DNA of 64,000 nt from Liopterus haemorrhoidalis (GCA_963971575.1 OZ020616.1:52683201-52747200), one strand, 5' to 3'; counted from the first letter of the stretch, positions 31,380 to 41,945 are shown. Notes: a model not told the origin generated them from the letters alone. Numbers and translations: made by a program.

Positions 31380-31710
31380 TAACTAATGTATCACCATCAT
31401 TAGCGCAATAGCTCGAGCCCAGACCACCTGTTTCCAGGTTTCATGACCATGTTTTCAATCTAATTACATTCAGGAGTAATATGGTCAGTATTACGTCCAT
31501 TTTTTAGCCTACACTGAAAGGCACCTACAGTTTATAGCCGGCTGCGAACGGCTAAGCAGAACCTGTAATTTGTATAAATATTTTTACAAAAATTATTTGA
31601 CATAAGCAGGAGTTGAACTCACGTCCGTTCCTTTGCTTAGCAGACAACAGCAGATACAAGTGGTTTAACGCTTGCAGCCACAGGCTTGCTAAACCAATGT
31701 ATTTCAACCC
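31380..31710 (-). repeat. tRNA-derived SINE, most complete copy
   Basis: On the minus strand the head resembles a tRNA with a long variable arm: GTGGCTGCAAGCGTTAAACC near the 5' end and GTGAGTTCAACTCCTGC as a box-B-like T arm (about 31605). The body follows with GGTTCTGCTTAGCCGTTCGC, TATAAACTGTA and ATGGTCATGAAACCTG. A short (ATG)-type tail lies near 31390. Body and tail match 23120-23330 and 49985-50150. Pol III transcription is inferred from the A/B-like boxes only. Confidence 0.6.
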
Positions 31711-32170
31711 AAACTTTACCGCGGACCGTATAGATCACACTAAAACAGCTCCACTCAACATGATATGATTTTATTAAATACTGGTGTATATTACTATTTT
31801 AATCCATTTTATTTTTATAAAATCCAAATAGTATTAAACAAAAAATCTAATAACGGAATCCGTTTATTAATTTTAAAATTTTAAAATTGTTTTAATCAAA
31901 TTTTCAACTATATTCATTTTAATGCGATTTTCAAAAACATTGTTAAATAAGGTATTGTATTTAATATTTATTAAAATTTTACAGAATACGTTTTCAACAA
32001 ATCTGGACTAATAAAAGTTTAAAATCCAGATTAAAAACAAAAAATAAAATAATTTCATTCTCTCTTTTGGTACTGCCAGTCAGTTTAAATTTTGGATTCA
32101 GTTTTACAGCCTCAGGAAGAAAAGTATACATGGAGGCCCACGTCAGTCTGTTGATTACATTTTCTATCAT
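31711..32170. other. AT-rich, no gene seen
   Basis: No coding sequence or repeat is recognised before the helentron-like element. Confidence 0.5.
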
Positions 32171-32190
32171 TTTTTACCGACCGCCAACAT

Positions 32191-32547
32191 CAGAGCCGCA
32201 GTAAGGAAAACTTGCGCTAGGAGCAAAACTGTGTTTTGGTGCCCTTGGCAAATAAATGTAAGTGATAAGCAAAAACAAGATTCTCACCTCCCAAAATCTA
32301 AATGATGAACAAAAAAAAGGTCCTCACCTCCTAAAATCCAAGTGATGAGCAAAAAAAAAAGCTCCTCACCTCCTAAAATCCAAGTTATGAGCAAAAAAAA
32401 AGATCCTCACCTCCCAAAATCCAAGTGATGAGCAAAAAAAAGGTCCTCACCTTCGCAATGTGGCGCCCCTTAGTCAAGCTCATCGGCGCCCTTTTCCTTA
32501 GTGCGCTAGGGGCCGTCGCCCCCTCCGCCCCCCTTACTGCGGCTCTG
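32191..32547. mobile_element. 357 bp hAT MITE with amplified 41 bp units
   Basis: Perfect 16 bp inverted ends CAGAGCCGCAGTAAGG and a perfect 8 bp target duplication GCCAACAT (32183-32190 and 32548-32555), inside the left end of the helentron-like element. The interior has about four tandem units of roughly 41 bp (AAGGTCCTCACCTCC, then AAAATCCAAGTGATGAGC, then an A run) at 32267-32455. This is the same unit, reversed, as in the otherwise unrelated MITE at 24124-24441. Confidence 0.92.
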
Positions 32548-32660
32548 GCCAACATATACAAGGGAGGTATTGTGATGATACTGATTTTGACATTTCGAAA
32601 TTTTGATGGATCTCCACGAATTGAGTTCCCTACATAACGTTTTGACTAATTTTAGCATGA

Positions 32661-32744
<84 letters not shown>

Positions 32745-32898
32745 GGTCCGTGTACACGTGCAGAGCAAATTCGGCTAAAAGGATTTTTATAACACTTCAT
32801 ATTTAAGCTTTTGACATCAATGGCACGGTTGATCAACTGACGGTAAAAATCGGTTAACTAGAAACGGGAGTTTACTCGTGTCTGTTTTAAGATTTTAG

Positions 32899-33197
32899 TA
32901 AGATGAGGAAGTAATGGGATTCGGACTGGTCAGAAATTAAAATTAAAACAATATTTTAATAATTTTAAGTCATTGAACTTGAGCAAGTTCAACGACTTCT
33001 CACATTATGTGGACGTTAAATTTTATTTATCTGACCAATTTATTTTATTTTGTGACTTTTTAACCTAGCTCTGATGAAGATTTAATATTAAATCGAAACG
33101 TTAGCGAAGTTAAAATATTGTTTTAATTTTAATTTCTGACCAGTCCGAATCCCATTACTTCCTCATGTTATTACATTTTACGAACGTAACCATCTAA
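32899..33197 (+). mobile_element. 299 bp hammerhead-bearing insert with 55 bp perfect inverted repeat
   Basis: It is bounded by a 13 bp direct repeat TTTAAGATTTTAG (32886-32898 and 33198-33210). Copies 2 and 3 of the host element carry an uninterrupted, slightly diverged version of this site. A 55 bp inverted repeat, identical in both arms, lies at 32903-32957 and 33112-33166 (ATGAGGAAGTAATGGGATTC at the outer edge). Between the arms is a hammerhead-like motif at 33058-33115. The features resemble the terminal repeat units of Penelope-like elements. No protein is encoded. Confidence 0.7.
33058..33115 (+). ncRNA. Hammerhead ribozyme-like motif (type I, minimal helix III)
   Basis: The conserved core CTGATGA is at 33071-33077 and GAAA at 33095-33098. 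Helix II is GATTTAAT/ATTAAATC (33079-33094, perfectly self-complementary). Helix I pairs GCT (33068-33070) with AGC (33103-33105), then after a CTA/GAA internal loop TTTTAAC (33058-33064) with GTTAAAA (33109-33115). After GAAA the sequence ACGTT gives only a two-pair helix III and a GTT cleavage triplet. This is the short-helix-III arrangement reported for Penelope-associated hammerheads, which work best as dimers. One extra A (33078) between the core and helix II departs from the minimal consensus, so activity is unproven. Confidence 0.65.
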
Positions 33198-33366
33198 TTT
33201 AAGATTTTAGCGAATATTTCACAACAGAGAAATATTTCGAAAATATGTATTTCACAAAAGTTACTATAAAAGCAATAATTAACAATTATTTGAGACATTT
33301 TTTGATAAAGCAGCATAAATTAAACAAGTACTTTGTGCTGGCGGTCGGCCACAGCTGATTTTTTTA

Positions 33367-34050
33367 CACATTATGTATTTAATTCTTATTCCTAAAACAT
33401 TTGCTTCCTTCTTGATGTAAGAATTTATCGTGGCAAGTTAATAAAACTCTTATTCAACAATACAAAAGGTTGAAGACATGCGAATTTCCACAGAAAACAG
33501 GAAAGACATGGAAGCCAAAACAAAATATTTCCTTCCAGTATACTCTGTTGAACAGTAGAGGTTCATTATTTTGACTTATCTCGTGGTAGTTCGTCTTTGG
33601 TACGTACAGTCGCGTCCGACAAGAATTAATCTTAGGGCGAGTCACGCAATATCCTTGTATTCAGATCCTGAACTTACTGTGCTACCTGGTGCGAGGCTAC
33701 ATTCCATTCTTTACACAGCTCACCGCTTCGCTTCTACTGAATGCTATTGTTCTACAATTTTATTCCCTTGAACTATTCAAGAATTCAATATAGATTTCTT
33801 TTTAATGACACTCATTTTTAATTCCTTTTAAATTAATTTATACGGATATTGCTTTTAAATAAAAGCTAGGCTTTTAAATAAACGTTTAATGCGTTCACAG
33901 CACTAAAAATAATAGACTATACGCTATGTATATAACTTGTGCACTGTTGATTGTCACTACAAGTTTGTCATATGATAACGCAAGCGACCGTTCACAGCTG
34001 TTAATTTAATATACTATGCATCGTCGTCTAAAGACAGTTTTTAAAGGAAG
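33367..34050. other. No gene recognised
   Basis: AT-rich. Short frames here do not match any family. A Penelope-like fragment begins just downstream. Confidence 0.5.
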
Positions 34051-34055
34051 TTATT

Positions 34056-34800
34056 AAGCCTTTCCTAGATATATTGATAATCAGAAATGGCAAGGGGGTT
34101 CTAGCAACCACGGTCTACAGGAAACCAACACACACAGGTCTATATCTTAATATCAACTCATTCCATCATAACAGCACTATGCGAGCTGTTACACTGAGTC
34201 TAGTTAATAGAGCTAAAGTAATCTGTTCTTCTAAAAAGCTTTTAAAAGTTGAATTGAAGAACATCCGTTCCACCTTACAGGATAATGGCTACAGTCATAA
34301 AATTATTACCGATGTTATCAATCATAAGAAAAATGACGCACCTAGAACTGACGAAGTGAGATATGTCTGTATGCCCTATTATAAAGAAGTATCTGAGAAA
34401 ATTGGTAAGATACTAAAGAAGCATAATATCTAAGTAGCCTTCAAATCGAGTTCGACTTAAAGATCTATCCTATCATGTACGTAATCCAAATATGTCCTAA
34501 ACAAAAACTGTGTCTACTCTATTCCCTGCCAGTGCGGGAAACAATATATTGGCGAGACTTGCAGACCTTTGCATGTGAGGCGAGCATAAGAAAAAAGTTC
34601 AGCAGGGCGAAACAGGCCCCAAACTGGCTGAACATGCTTGGGAAAATGAACACCATTTCCAATGCAAAGATGCTAAACCCTTAATGTATGAGGAAAACAA
34701 GTTCAAAAGAAAATTGAAAGAGTCTGCTTTGATCGAAAACTCTGGAGATGCTGTCAGCCAAGTTATCATAGACTTTTATTATTCAAAACAATCCTTCTAA
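34056..34800 (+). pseudogene. Penelope-like element: RT C-terminus plus GIY-YIG endonuclease
   Basis: The frame opens FLDILIIRNGKGVLATTVYR, then KPTHTGLYLNINSFHH, then LVNRAKVICSSKKLLKVELK and NGYSHKIITDV. This is the thumb/C-terminal RT region of Penelope-like elements. After stops near 34431-34480, the same frame resumes with VYSIPCQCGKQYIGETCRPL, the GIY-YIG nuclease start with its CxC-type cysteines. A one-base shift near 34588 follows, then EHKKKVQQGE and AEHAWENEHHF, ending at TAA 34800. The RT catalytic core and 5' end are lost. Penelope-like elements use this nuclease to prime reverse transcription. It is dead through stops and truncation. Confidence 0.88.
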
Positions 34801-34999
34801 TCCTCAATACCACACAATAATGTGACAAACAACCTTAATCCGGTCGTTAATCCTCCGCAGGTAGTCCCGTTCCTACCTATACTTGATCCCAACCACCCAA
34901 CCAATAGCAACACACCTATAACCTGCTCCCACTCTTACAATACTCGGTATAAAAATTCGAAGAAAATTGAAATGTTTATAACTTCTCGTGATCGCGTTC

Positions 35000-35283
35000 T
35001 TTTTTTTTAATTCACAGTTTACAAAAATTATGTTAATTATGTTATTAAAAAAAGATATCGTTATCTACCTAAATTTTTTATTGACCAAATAAACTAAGGA
35101 TAATTCTATCCAGGTCACTATCTTTAACCCTTTTTTGATTTTTTTTTTTTAATTCACAATTTTCAAAAATTATGTTAATTATGTTATTAAAAAAAGATAT
35201 CGTAATCTTAAAATTCTTTAAACGATTGAAGCCCAAAATTTTTTCTAGACCAAATAAACTAAGGAGAATCCAAAAATTTTAAC
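35000..35283 (+). repeat. 142 bp tandem duplication downstream of the Penelope-like ORF
   Basis: A T-run followed by AATTCACA(G/A)TTT, CAAAAATTATGTTAATTATG and TTATTAAAAAAAGATATCGT occurs at 35001 and again 142 bp later, and both units continue to GACCAAATAAACTAAGGA. AATAAA in each unit could act as a polyadenylation signal. It is probably part of the Penelope-like 3' region. Confidence 0.7.
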
Positions 35284-35837
35284 CTCAGGTCGGTTTTTAA
35301 CTAATATTGCATAAATTAGTAGCTGAACTAATAATAAAGCATTTGGATATTTTTTATCTCTAATTTTATTTGTAAGATTCTTCCAGTTAAAATATCTAGT
35401 AAGCTGTAATTTAAATATTTCAAATTTTGAATATATAATTAGTTGATCCTTTTGTTCATTGGACCATGGTGTTTTAGTAAACCTATCTCTGCGGACAGCT
35501 ACCTCTCTGGAAGCATCCTAAATCTTCATCTCTCCCATCGATATTACAATACATAAATCATCCTAATAAATTATCTGTAGGCCTATGGCCAAACATACCA
35601 AGGTCCGAACCTAAATTAACTTTACATGCTCATAATATTTCCTCTAGGCCCTAAATTTAAGTGAACGTTGAATACTGTATCGAAATATCACGTAGACTTT
35701 GATTCTGGGTTAATCTGATTAAATTTGAAATATATTACTTCATACAAGGATTAAATACAACTAGAAGGATTATGTTTTAAAGGAGATACAAAGAAATGGA
35801 GGAAGATTTTTTATGTTTTAAGATCAGAAGTCTTTAA
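35284..35837. other. No feature seen
   Basis: AT-rich, no open frame and no recognised repeat up to the TTAA site at 35834. Confidence 0.5.
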
Positions 35838-37070
35838 GGGGGGGTATGGTCAGAGCAGCACATTTTATACCCATTTTCAAGATTTTTTTTTAGAAAACTG
35901 TTAATAGTAACTTGATTGGGATAATACCTACAGAAAGAACAAACTTTGAAGAGTATCCAAAAAAATTTTTATTGAAAAATATCGAAAATTAAGCTCGTGA
36001 CATGAATTTGAAATTTTCGTTCAGGACAAAGAGTTGATTTGCGGTGAGACACATAACTAATGACTGGATCATCTAAAACAAAAAAACCAAAAATATTTCG
36101 TTAGTTTATGAGTTTCTTGGAGTAACGCTGTCAAGTTTTTTCAAATATCTAGATTATTTAATTTTTGGTATAAGTTTGAAGCCAAAAAAACGAAAAAAAC
36201 GGATTTTTTTTTCGAAATTTCTGTTTTCAGTTATAAAAAATTCCATAAAAAAAAAACAAAGCAAGAAACAAAAAATATCTCGACAGCGTTACCTAGTAAA
36301 TTGTCTACAGAAATAGTGTGCAAAATTTCAGAAAGATCGGTCGAGTAGTTTTCGAGTTACATGTCTCACCGACTTGAAAAATAAAATTCCTCAAAAAACG
36401 CGTTTTAAAATTTTAAAACATGTTAATTTTTCTTCATACTCACACGGAGTCATCAATTCCGGGTCCGTAAAGTGTAGGGCCATCGGCAAGGATGTCCAAT
36501 GCATCTTTTTGCTGTTGTCTTCTTAAAACCCGAGCTTCTTTAATAGCCTCTGCAGCTTTTTGATTAGCTCTGCTAATCCGAAATTTATCCTCTTCGCGTG
36601 CCCATTCATGAGAGCTCGTCCCTACACTTATGCCCATCTCTTCCATAAACGTTAGATATGCGAAATTGCCTTCATTGAAATAACTAGCTGCTACATCAGC
36701 TGCAATTTCAACAATTGTGGAGGTTCCACTCAGTATTTTTGGACTTATTTTCCAAATAAGTTGGTTCAAGCTCTCATTATTATTTTGAGTGAAACCTCCA
36801 ACACAAATATAGCACAGACAGGTGTGGATAGAGTGGGAAAACTCTACTATTACGTATATGAGAGCTGCGCGCGGCTAATAAAGCAGCGTTCTGAAAGGAA
36901 CGCTATAACACGCGATTTGCGCGAAAATATGAATTTGAGTTATTTGTATTGTTAAGCCGATATCTTCGTTAATTTTGCTCGACCTGAAATTTTGTATGGA
37001 CACTCCTGAGTCACTATACAATCGATTAAAAAAAAAAAAAAAAAAACGATTTTCTGACCATACCCCCCCC
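35838..37070 (-). mobile_element. 1.23 kb Kolobok-like element with TTAA target site
   Basis: The termini are GGGGGGGTATGGTCAGA on the left and its complement TCTGACCATACCCCCCCC on the right. TTAA flanks both ends (35834-35837 and 37071-37074). This points to Kolobok, or alternatively piggyBac, but the encoded fragment is not piggyBac-like. The left half is non-coding with A-rich runs. A transposase C-terminus lies at 36440-36769. An internal deletion derivative. Confidence 0.75.
36440..36769 (-). pseudogene. C-terminal piece of a Kolobok-like (Mutator-like domain) transposase
   Basis: The 109-codon frame reads NQLIWKISPKILSGTSTIVE, IAADVAASYFNEGNFAYLTF, then EEMGISVGTSSHEWAREED and LRRQQQKDALDI, ending YGPGIDDSV-stop. 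I recall this tail from arthropod multicopy proteins annotated as Mutator-like transposases. The catalytic domain is missing upstream; the sequence jumps to the right terminus. YGPGIDD at the C-terminus is a recognisable family signature. Assignment to Kolobok is supported mainly by the TTAA target. Confidence 0.6.
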
Positions 37071-37199
37071 TTAAACGAGACATATAATTAATGTCGGATA
37101 AGGTTAGTGCTTCTGGATGGGAAGGCGCGACCCCATGGTGTGTCGCAAAAACAAATTAATCAACAGATTTGATTTATTTTTAATTTTTATTTTTTAATT

Positions 37200-38290
37200 A
37201 TTTTACTTACTTACTTAATCCTGAAGCCTTTCTACCTTGCGGTGTAAGGCTATAGTCAAGTTACTTATTTTCGGGTGTTGTTCTCCATACTTCTTTCCAT
37301 CGTGTTCTGTCCATTGTATATTTTCTTATCTCCTCCCACTTTACGCCTCTCTTCGTTGCAGCTTCTTTTGTTTCTTGGTGCCAGGTTTTTCTCGGTCTTC
37401 CTGGTCTAACTTTTTTCACTATTCTTGCTTCAAAAACTCTTTTTACTATTTTGTCTTCATTCTGTGTATATGTCCCTGCCATCTTATCTGTCCTTCTTCT
37501 ATTATAGTCTCTACTGGTTTTATACCTAGTTTTTCTCTAAATACTTCATTTCTTATTCTGTCCAATTTTGTTTTACCTTCGATTTTCCTTAAAAATCTCA
37601 TTTCGGAGCTTCTTATTTTAGACCTGTGCGTCCATGTAGTGGTCCAGGATTCTGAGGCGTATATCAAAATTGGTACTGTCACTTTTTTGAAGATCTCTAC
37701 CTTGATGTTAGTTGGTGTTTCTTCTTTAGTTAAGAACGATGCTTTGATGCTATTGAACATTCTTTCTGCTGCGCCTACTCTTTCCATAATTTCTTCATCC
37801 ATTTTTCCATCTTCCACGAAAACTGTACCTATTTGAATTTTCTTACCTGTTCTATTATTTTGTCACCTATTTTTATTTTGTGTTGCATTTTTGTCCTGCC
37901 TATTACCATTGTTTTTGGTTTTTGTATGATAATTTTCATATTTATTTTCTTCAGTTGTTTATTGTATTGGTTCATGTTGTTTTGAAGTTCATCCTCGTTC
38001 CTTGCTATTATAACCATTTCATCCGCATAGCAAAGTTCTGCTACTTTCACATTTTCCATTTTCCAGTAGCCCACAGAATATTCTTTAATATTTTGTCTTA
38101 CTTCTTTTATGGCGTCATCTAGAACCAGTGAGAACAGTAGCGGACTGTTCTCACCAGATGCGTACTCACGCATCCTTGTCCGAGTCCGTTTTCCGTTATA
38201 AAAGATCTCGATACTTCATTTCTTGTTCTGACATAATTCTTGCTATCAGTATACAAACTTAAATATTTGAGTAATTATTTTACATCCGCC
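37200..38290 (-). pseudogene. RTE-like reverse transcriptase, 3' half
   Basis: Three frames in order: 38173-37829 (SPLLFSLVLDDAIKEV, then VKVAELCYADEMVIIARNED), 37817-37446 (TVPILIYASESWTTTWTHRS, then RSSEMRFLRKIEGKTKLDRI and GQIRWQGHIHRM), and 37482-37261 (KKVRPGRPRKTWHQETKEAA, then DRTRWKEVW). Motif C is YADE rather than YADD, so the second catalytic Asp is changed. Upstream, 38290-38180 still reads LKYLSLYTDSKNYVRTRNEV. The 3' end has CCGCAAGGTAGAAAGGCTTC and an AAGTAAGTAAGTAA tail at about 37200-37215. It has frameshifts and is 5'-truncated. Confidence 0.85.
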
Positions 38291-40030
38291 TTATTTCCGC
38301 AACGAGGCCAATCGCCGATGCCACGGGCCGAGCTCCTATATGCACATATATATGTGTCACCATAGATTTGGTAAAAAATATAAAAAGTGTTAAGAAAAGT
38401 CTCATAAGTGTTTTATTATTTCACACTTTCCATAAGCATAATACATCGGCTAATAGGGGCTACATCACTATATCCATGGACTTACGTGAGCTCATGGGGA
38501 CGAAAGAACCATTTTAAAGGACTACAGGTGTGCCCGTACAGTTCAAAGAATGAAAGAGAACAAATAAAATAAATTCGAGATCTAAACTCCAAAAAACTCA
38601 AATTTTTGTTTTTTCCTAGTTTTATTATTATTTTTTCTTTAATTAAAGACGTAGAAAACAATTATCTATATATCAAGTTTTATTTATTTATTCTAATTAT
38701 AAATTGTTGTAAAAAAAATATTATGTGAAATCATACGTAAGGCGTTTCAGAGTTTCCATTCGTGAAAAAAAGTACTACTTTATGCAATTGTTGCATAAAT
38801 AACTATTATCAAACAACCATCAAATAATAAATGCATTATATATCCAGCTCCAAATACAAAGATCTGTTTATATTGCACGCCGTGTATATTGAATAATTAA
38901 CATTTTATACACGATCAGTTTTTTAGTTAGTTAAAATTTTTGGCGCTCAACAACAAGGGCTATTTGCTTCTCGCACAGCCCATCTTTATAACTAGAATAT
39001 TACTTATAAGTTTATTTATTTATTAATTAATTAAACAATAAATAAATATATTTCAAACATTGTTGTAGGTTACATTAAGATGGTTCGATAGCCATCTCGA
39101 TGACATCAGTACTGAAGTTTTATAATTGACGCCCCTCGTTAACAAAAACTAATCGCGCGATTTTTAAAAACGATCGACCGAGCTTATGATATACTTTCGA
39201 ATTAGGTACATTTTTACCCGTATTGCCATTTAAGCGCTATTGGTTTATTGCCCCCCTGTTCAAGGAATGCAGCTATAGAGTTCAAGTATACCATAAAAAG
39301 TGTCCCCCTCAGCAATAAAGTTGTCATATTTTTGCGTTTTTTAATATTCTTTCATACTTAAGAGATATTCAGAGTGGAGTATTTTTTAATGAATACCCTG
39401 TATAAGCGAATGGCAAAAAAAGGTATAAAAGCTGGAATTACTACTGCTGACACCACACTTGCCCAATTGATCCATTATAGAACTTCCTCCAATATCTGAG
39501 AATCCATAATCGTCGGAAACTTTTTATAATCCATTTTTATATATAACAATTTTAAAATATTTCAATAACTCTTCCAATAAAGTACAGAATATTGAGTTTA
39601 ATGCTCAATGTATTAAACTATAAATTCCATTGAAAGTTAGTGGTTTAACCATTAACTGTGGTTATTATAATTTACAAAAACGCAGACAAATGTAAGAACT
39701 CTGTATAATCTAAAAGTCAAAGTTGTTTTTGCTAGAAAGCATTCCGTTAAAGAAACTGCCGAAAAGTAAATTTAAGTCTACCTACAGACCATTAGTTCTT
39801 ATCTAAATATTTGTAAAAAGTAGTCTGGTTCATATTAAAAACGAATTTTAAGATGATATATTCCACCTGAAAATTATATTAATTTTTAGATTTAAGAATA
39901 ATGAGTTTGACCTACTTTCAACCAGATTAAAAATTTGATACATTATCTAACGAAATATTCAGTTCAAGACTTGTTAAGGGCAGTTCTGTACTCTGTAGAA
40001 TTTAGATTATTATATGATCTGAGCAAAATT
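38291..40030. other. Non-coding, with short repeat ends
   Basis: TTAGTTAAAATTTTTGGCGC at about 38934 repeats a motif seen at 7146. TGAATACCCTGTATA at about 39390 has the look of a mariner or MITE terminus, but no partner was found. No coding sequence is supported. Confidence 0.45.
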
Positions 40031-40299
40031 ATACACTCACCGATAAAAGTATCCAATCACTGTTTTTTTAATAATTATTTCAATTGAATGAAGCTTTTTT
40101 TTCTGCATCTGCAGAATAAGAAACTTGTGGATATTCATCCACTCATAACAACAACGTAAATGTCCAAAATTGATACATTTTTGCGATTTTTTATGCATTC
40201 TACATGATGTATACGGAGCAGGCTAATACAAAAATACAGTTTAAAATAATACTGGGTAGTATATTTGATACATTTTTTTACTCTCGGTTATAAATTACT

Positions 40300-41631
40300 A
40301 TTACAAATAAAATATGCCACGAAATCGAAATTTAACAGTTGAAGAATCCGTGAGAATCGAACTATGTTGGAAGCGGGCAGAAGTCAGCGCGAAGTGGCGA
40401 GAACGATGGGAATTTCCCAGTCGACATTGTCTGAGATTGCCAGAAGGTACAGAGAGACTGGACAACATAACAGAAGACGCACCTAAGGACGTCCAAGGTC
40501 CACATCGGCACTGAACGATCGATTTGTACAGTTACAGTTTCTGTACAGGACGTTAACAGTCCTGAAGTTCTGGCAAAGCCTGAAGTTCTGGCTTTGCTAG
40601 CAGAGGTGCATCTTGTGACAGTGAAATAACAGTTATAAGGAGGTTGAGAGAAATGGGATTAATTACCAGAAGACCTGGAAGAATCCCACGACTCTTCCCT
40701 GGTCACCGTGGAGCAACAAATTTGCTCGTGATCATGTTAATTGGGACGCGATGCAATGGTCACACATTTTTATCACGGACGAGTCCAGGTTTGCCCTGTA
40801 GTCGCCAGGTGGACGCCAAGGAGTGTACAGAAGAGCTGGAGAACGGTATGCTCCGTGCGTTACTGTGTCTAATGAACTTTCTGGCAGTAGCTCATTAATG
40901 GTCTGGGACGGTATAATGAGCGATATAAGTTCCGAGCTGGTTGTCTTTGATAGAAACAGTGTGACCGCGGTACATAACACTTGTCTTTGCACCTTTTGTA
41001 GTACCCACAGCCTACGGGATTGGCGATGCATCCACTCTTTGCAGGATAATTCGCAACCACACATTGCCAACGTGGTGGCTAAGTACCTGGATCAAGTTGG
41101 CATTGCTAGAATAACCTGTTCGTAGCCCAGACTTGAATCCTATTAAACATGTCTGGGATATGCTTGGGCAAAGATTACGAGCTTGACAGCATCGTCCAGA
41201 TCAGTGTTTCTCAATAGATGGTCCGCGGACAAATTTTAGTGGTCCGCGAAAATTTTTATATGTGTTTTTTTGCAGTTTATTTAATTTTTTTATACACATT
41301 TTTTATGTAATTTATATTTTGTTTATTTTCTGATGATTTCTACATGTAAAATGATGACTTTCTACAAATAAAATAAATGTATTTAGTAGCACATTAAATA
41401 TATTTGTTTTCTTGCAAAAAATGAACCAACAATTATTATTAGTGGCCCGCGTTAGAAAATTATATATTATACTGATCCGCGGTGCGTTTTTGGTTGAGAA
41501 ACACTGGTCCAGGTAACCTGGAGGAACTTAGAAATGCACTTGTGGATGAGTGGGAAGATATTCCCGAAGATGCAGTTCGCAATGTCATTTTAAATATGCC
41601 CTCTCGATTGCAAGCTGTTATCCATGCATGA
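40300..41631 (+). pseudogene. Tc1-like (DD34E) transposase, frameshifted and interrupted
   Basis: Starts MPRNRNLTVEESVRI (40314), then shifts frame into a helix-turn-helix: REVARTMGISQSTLSEIARR, then YRETGQHNRR and GRPRSTSALNDRFV. The first catalytic Asp is in IFITDESRF (about 40775), the second in LQDNSQPHIANVV (about 41045). The third position reads DLNPIKHVWDML, where the Tc1 Glu (NPIEHVWD) is Lys. A hAT MITE (41202-41506) splits the C-terminus, which resumes NLEELRNALVDEW and ends VIHA-stop. A possible left terminus CACTCACCGATAAAAGTATC lies at 40035; no right partner was found. Confidence 0.85.
41202..41506. mobile_element. 305 bp hAT MITE inside the Tc1 element
   Basis: Inverted ends CAGTGTTTCTCAA with GGTCCGCGG nearby on the left and CCGCGG(T)GC on the right. 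The 8 bp target duplication is GTCCAGAT/GTCCAGGT (41194-41201 and 41507-41514), 7 of 8 matching. AT-rich interior without coding sequence. Confidence 0.9.
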
Positions 41632-41744
41632 GGAGGCAAAACTCGCTATTGATTCTTAATTTAAGCATTCATTTTTCTTTAGGGTTATGTTTGATATTTT
41701 TTTAAATAAAGTGTTACTACTATATATATTTTTTTATTCCTTGC

Positions 41745-41945
41745 TCATTTGCTCATTGTGGTTTTGGACTCTTTCCTTTCATCAAGAATAAGCTTAAAGA
41801 CCGCAATTTTAAGAGCGATGATGAGCTTCTAGCAGTCTAGGATCAAACCTGTGCAGAAGTACCAAATGAAACGTGGGAAGACATTTTTAACACGTGGTTT
41901 GTACGTATGAGGAAATATATTGGATATAATGGGAAGTAATTTGAA
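41745..41945 (+). pseudogene. Mariner-like transposase C-terminal scrap
   Basis: The reading FFPFIKNKLKDRNFKSDDEL, then DQTCAEVPNETWEDIFNTWF and VRMRKYIGYNGKYFEK gives the last 65 codons of a mariner-type protein, with one stop (AV*DQ). The catalytic domain is missing. It differs from the other mariners in the window. Confidence 0.7.

Larger units (their letters stand above)
32176..33366 (+). mobile_element. Helentron-like (HINE/DINE-type) element, copy 1, twice interrupted
   Basis: Begins ACCGACCGCCAACA and ends GGCGGTCGGCCACAGCTGAT plus a T run, so a 10 bp subterminal inverted repeat (CCGACCGCCA) brackets it. The core holds CATGATGTCTGTC and a (GTCT)n array at 32660-32743, then CGTGTACACGTGCAGAGCAA, and no coding sequence. 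Copies 2 (53891-54390) and 3 (58763-59295) confirm the boundaries. This copy has been hit by a hAT MITE (32191-32547) and by a hammerhead-bearing insert (32899-33197). Assignment to helentrons follows from the subterminal inverted repeats, GTCT array and T-rich target. Confidence 0.65.

Noticed and set aside
32660..32743. CRISPR-like direct repeats
   Set aside because: Pure tetranucleotide microsatellite without spacers; no CRISPR array exists in this eukaryotic DNA.
32506..32836. TDRQ-repeat and CLSV-repeat proteins at 32.5-32.8 kb
   Set aside because: They are translations of the GTCT tetranucleotide array inside a helentron-like element.
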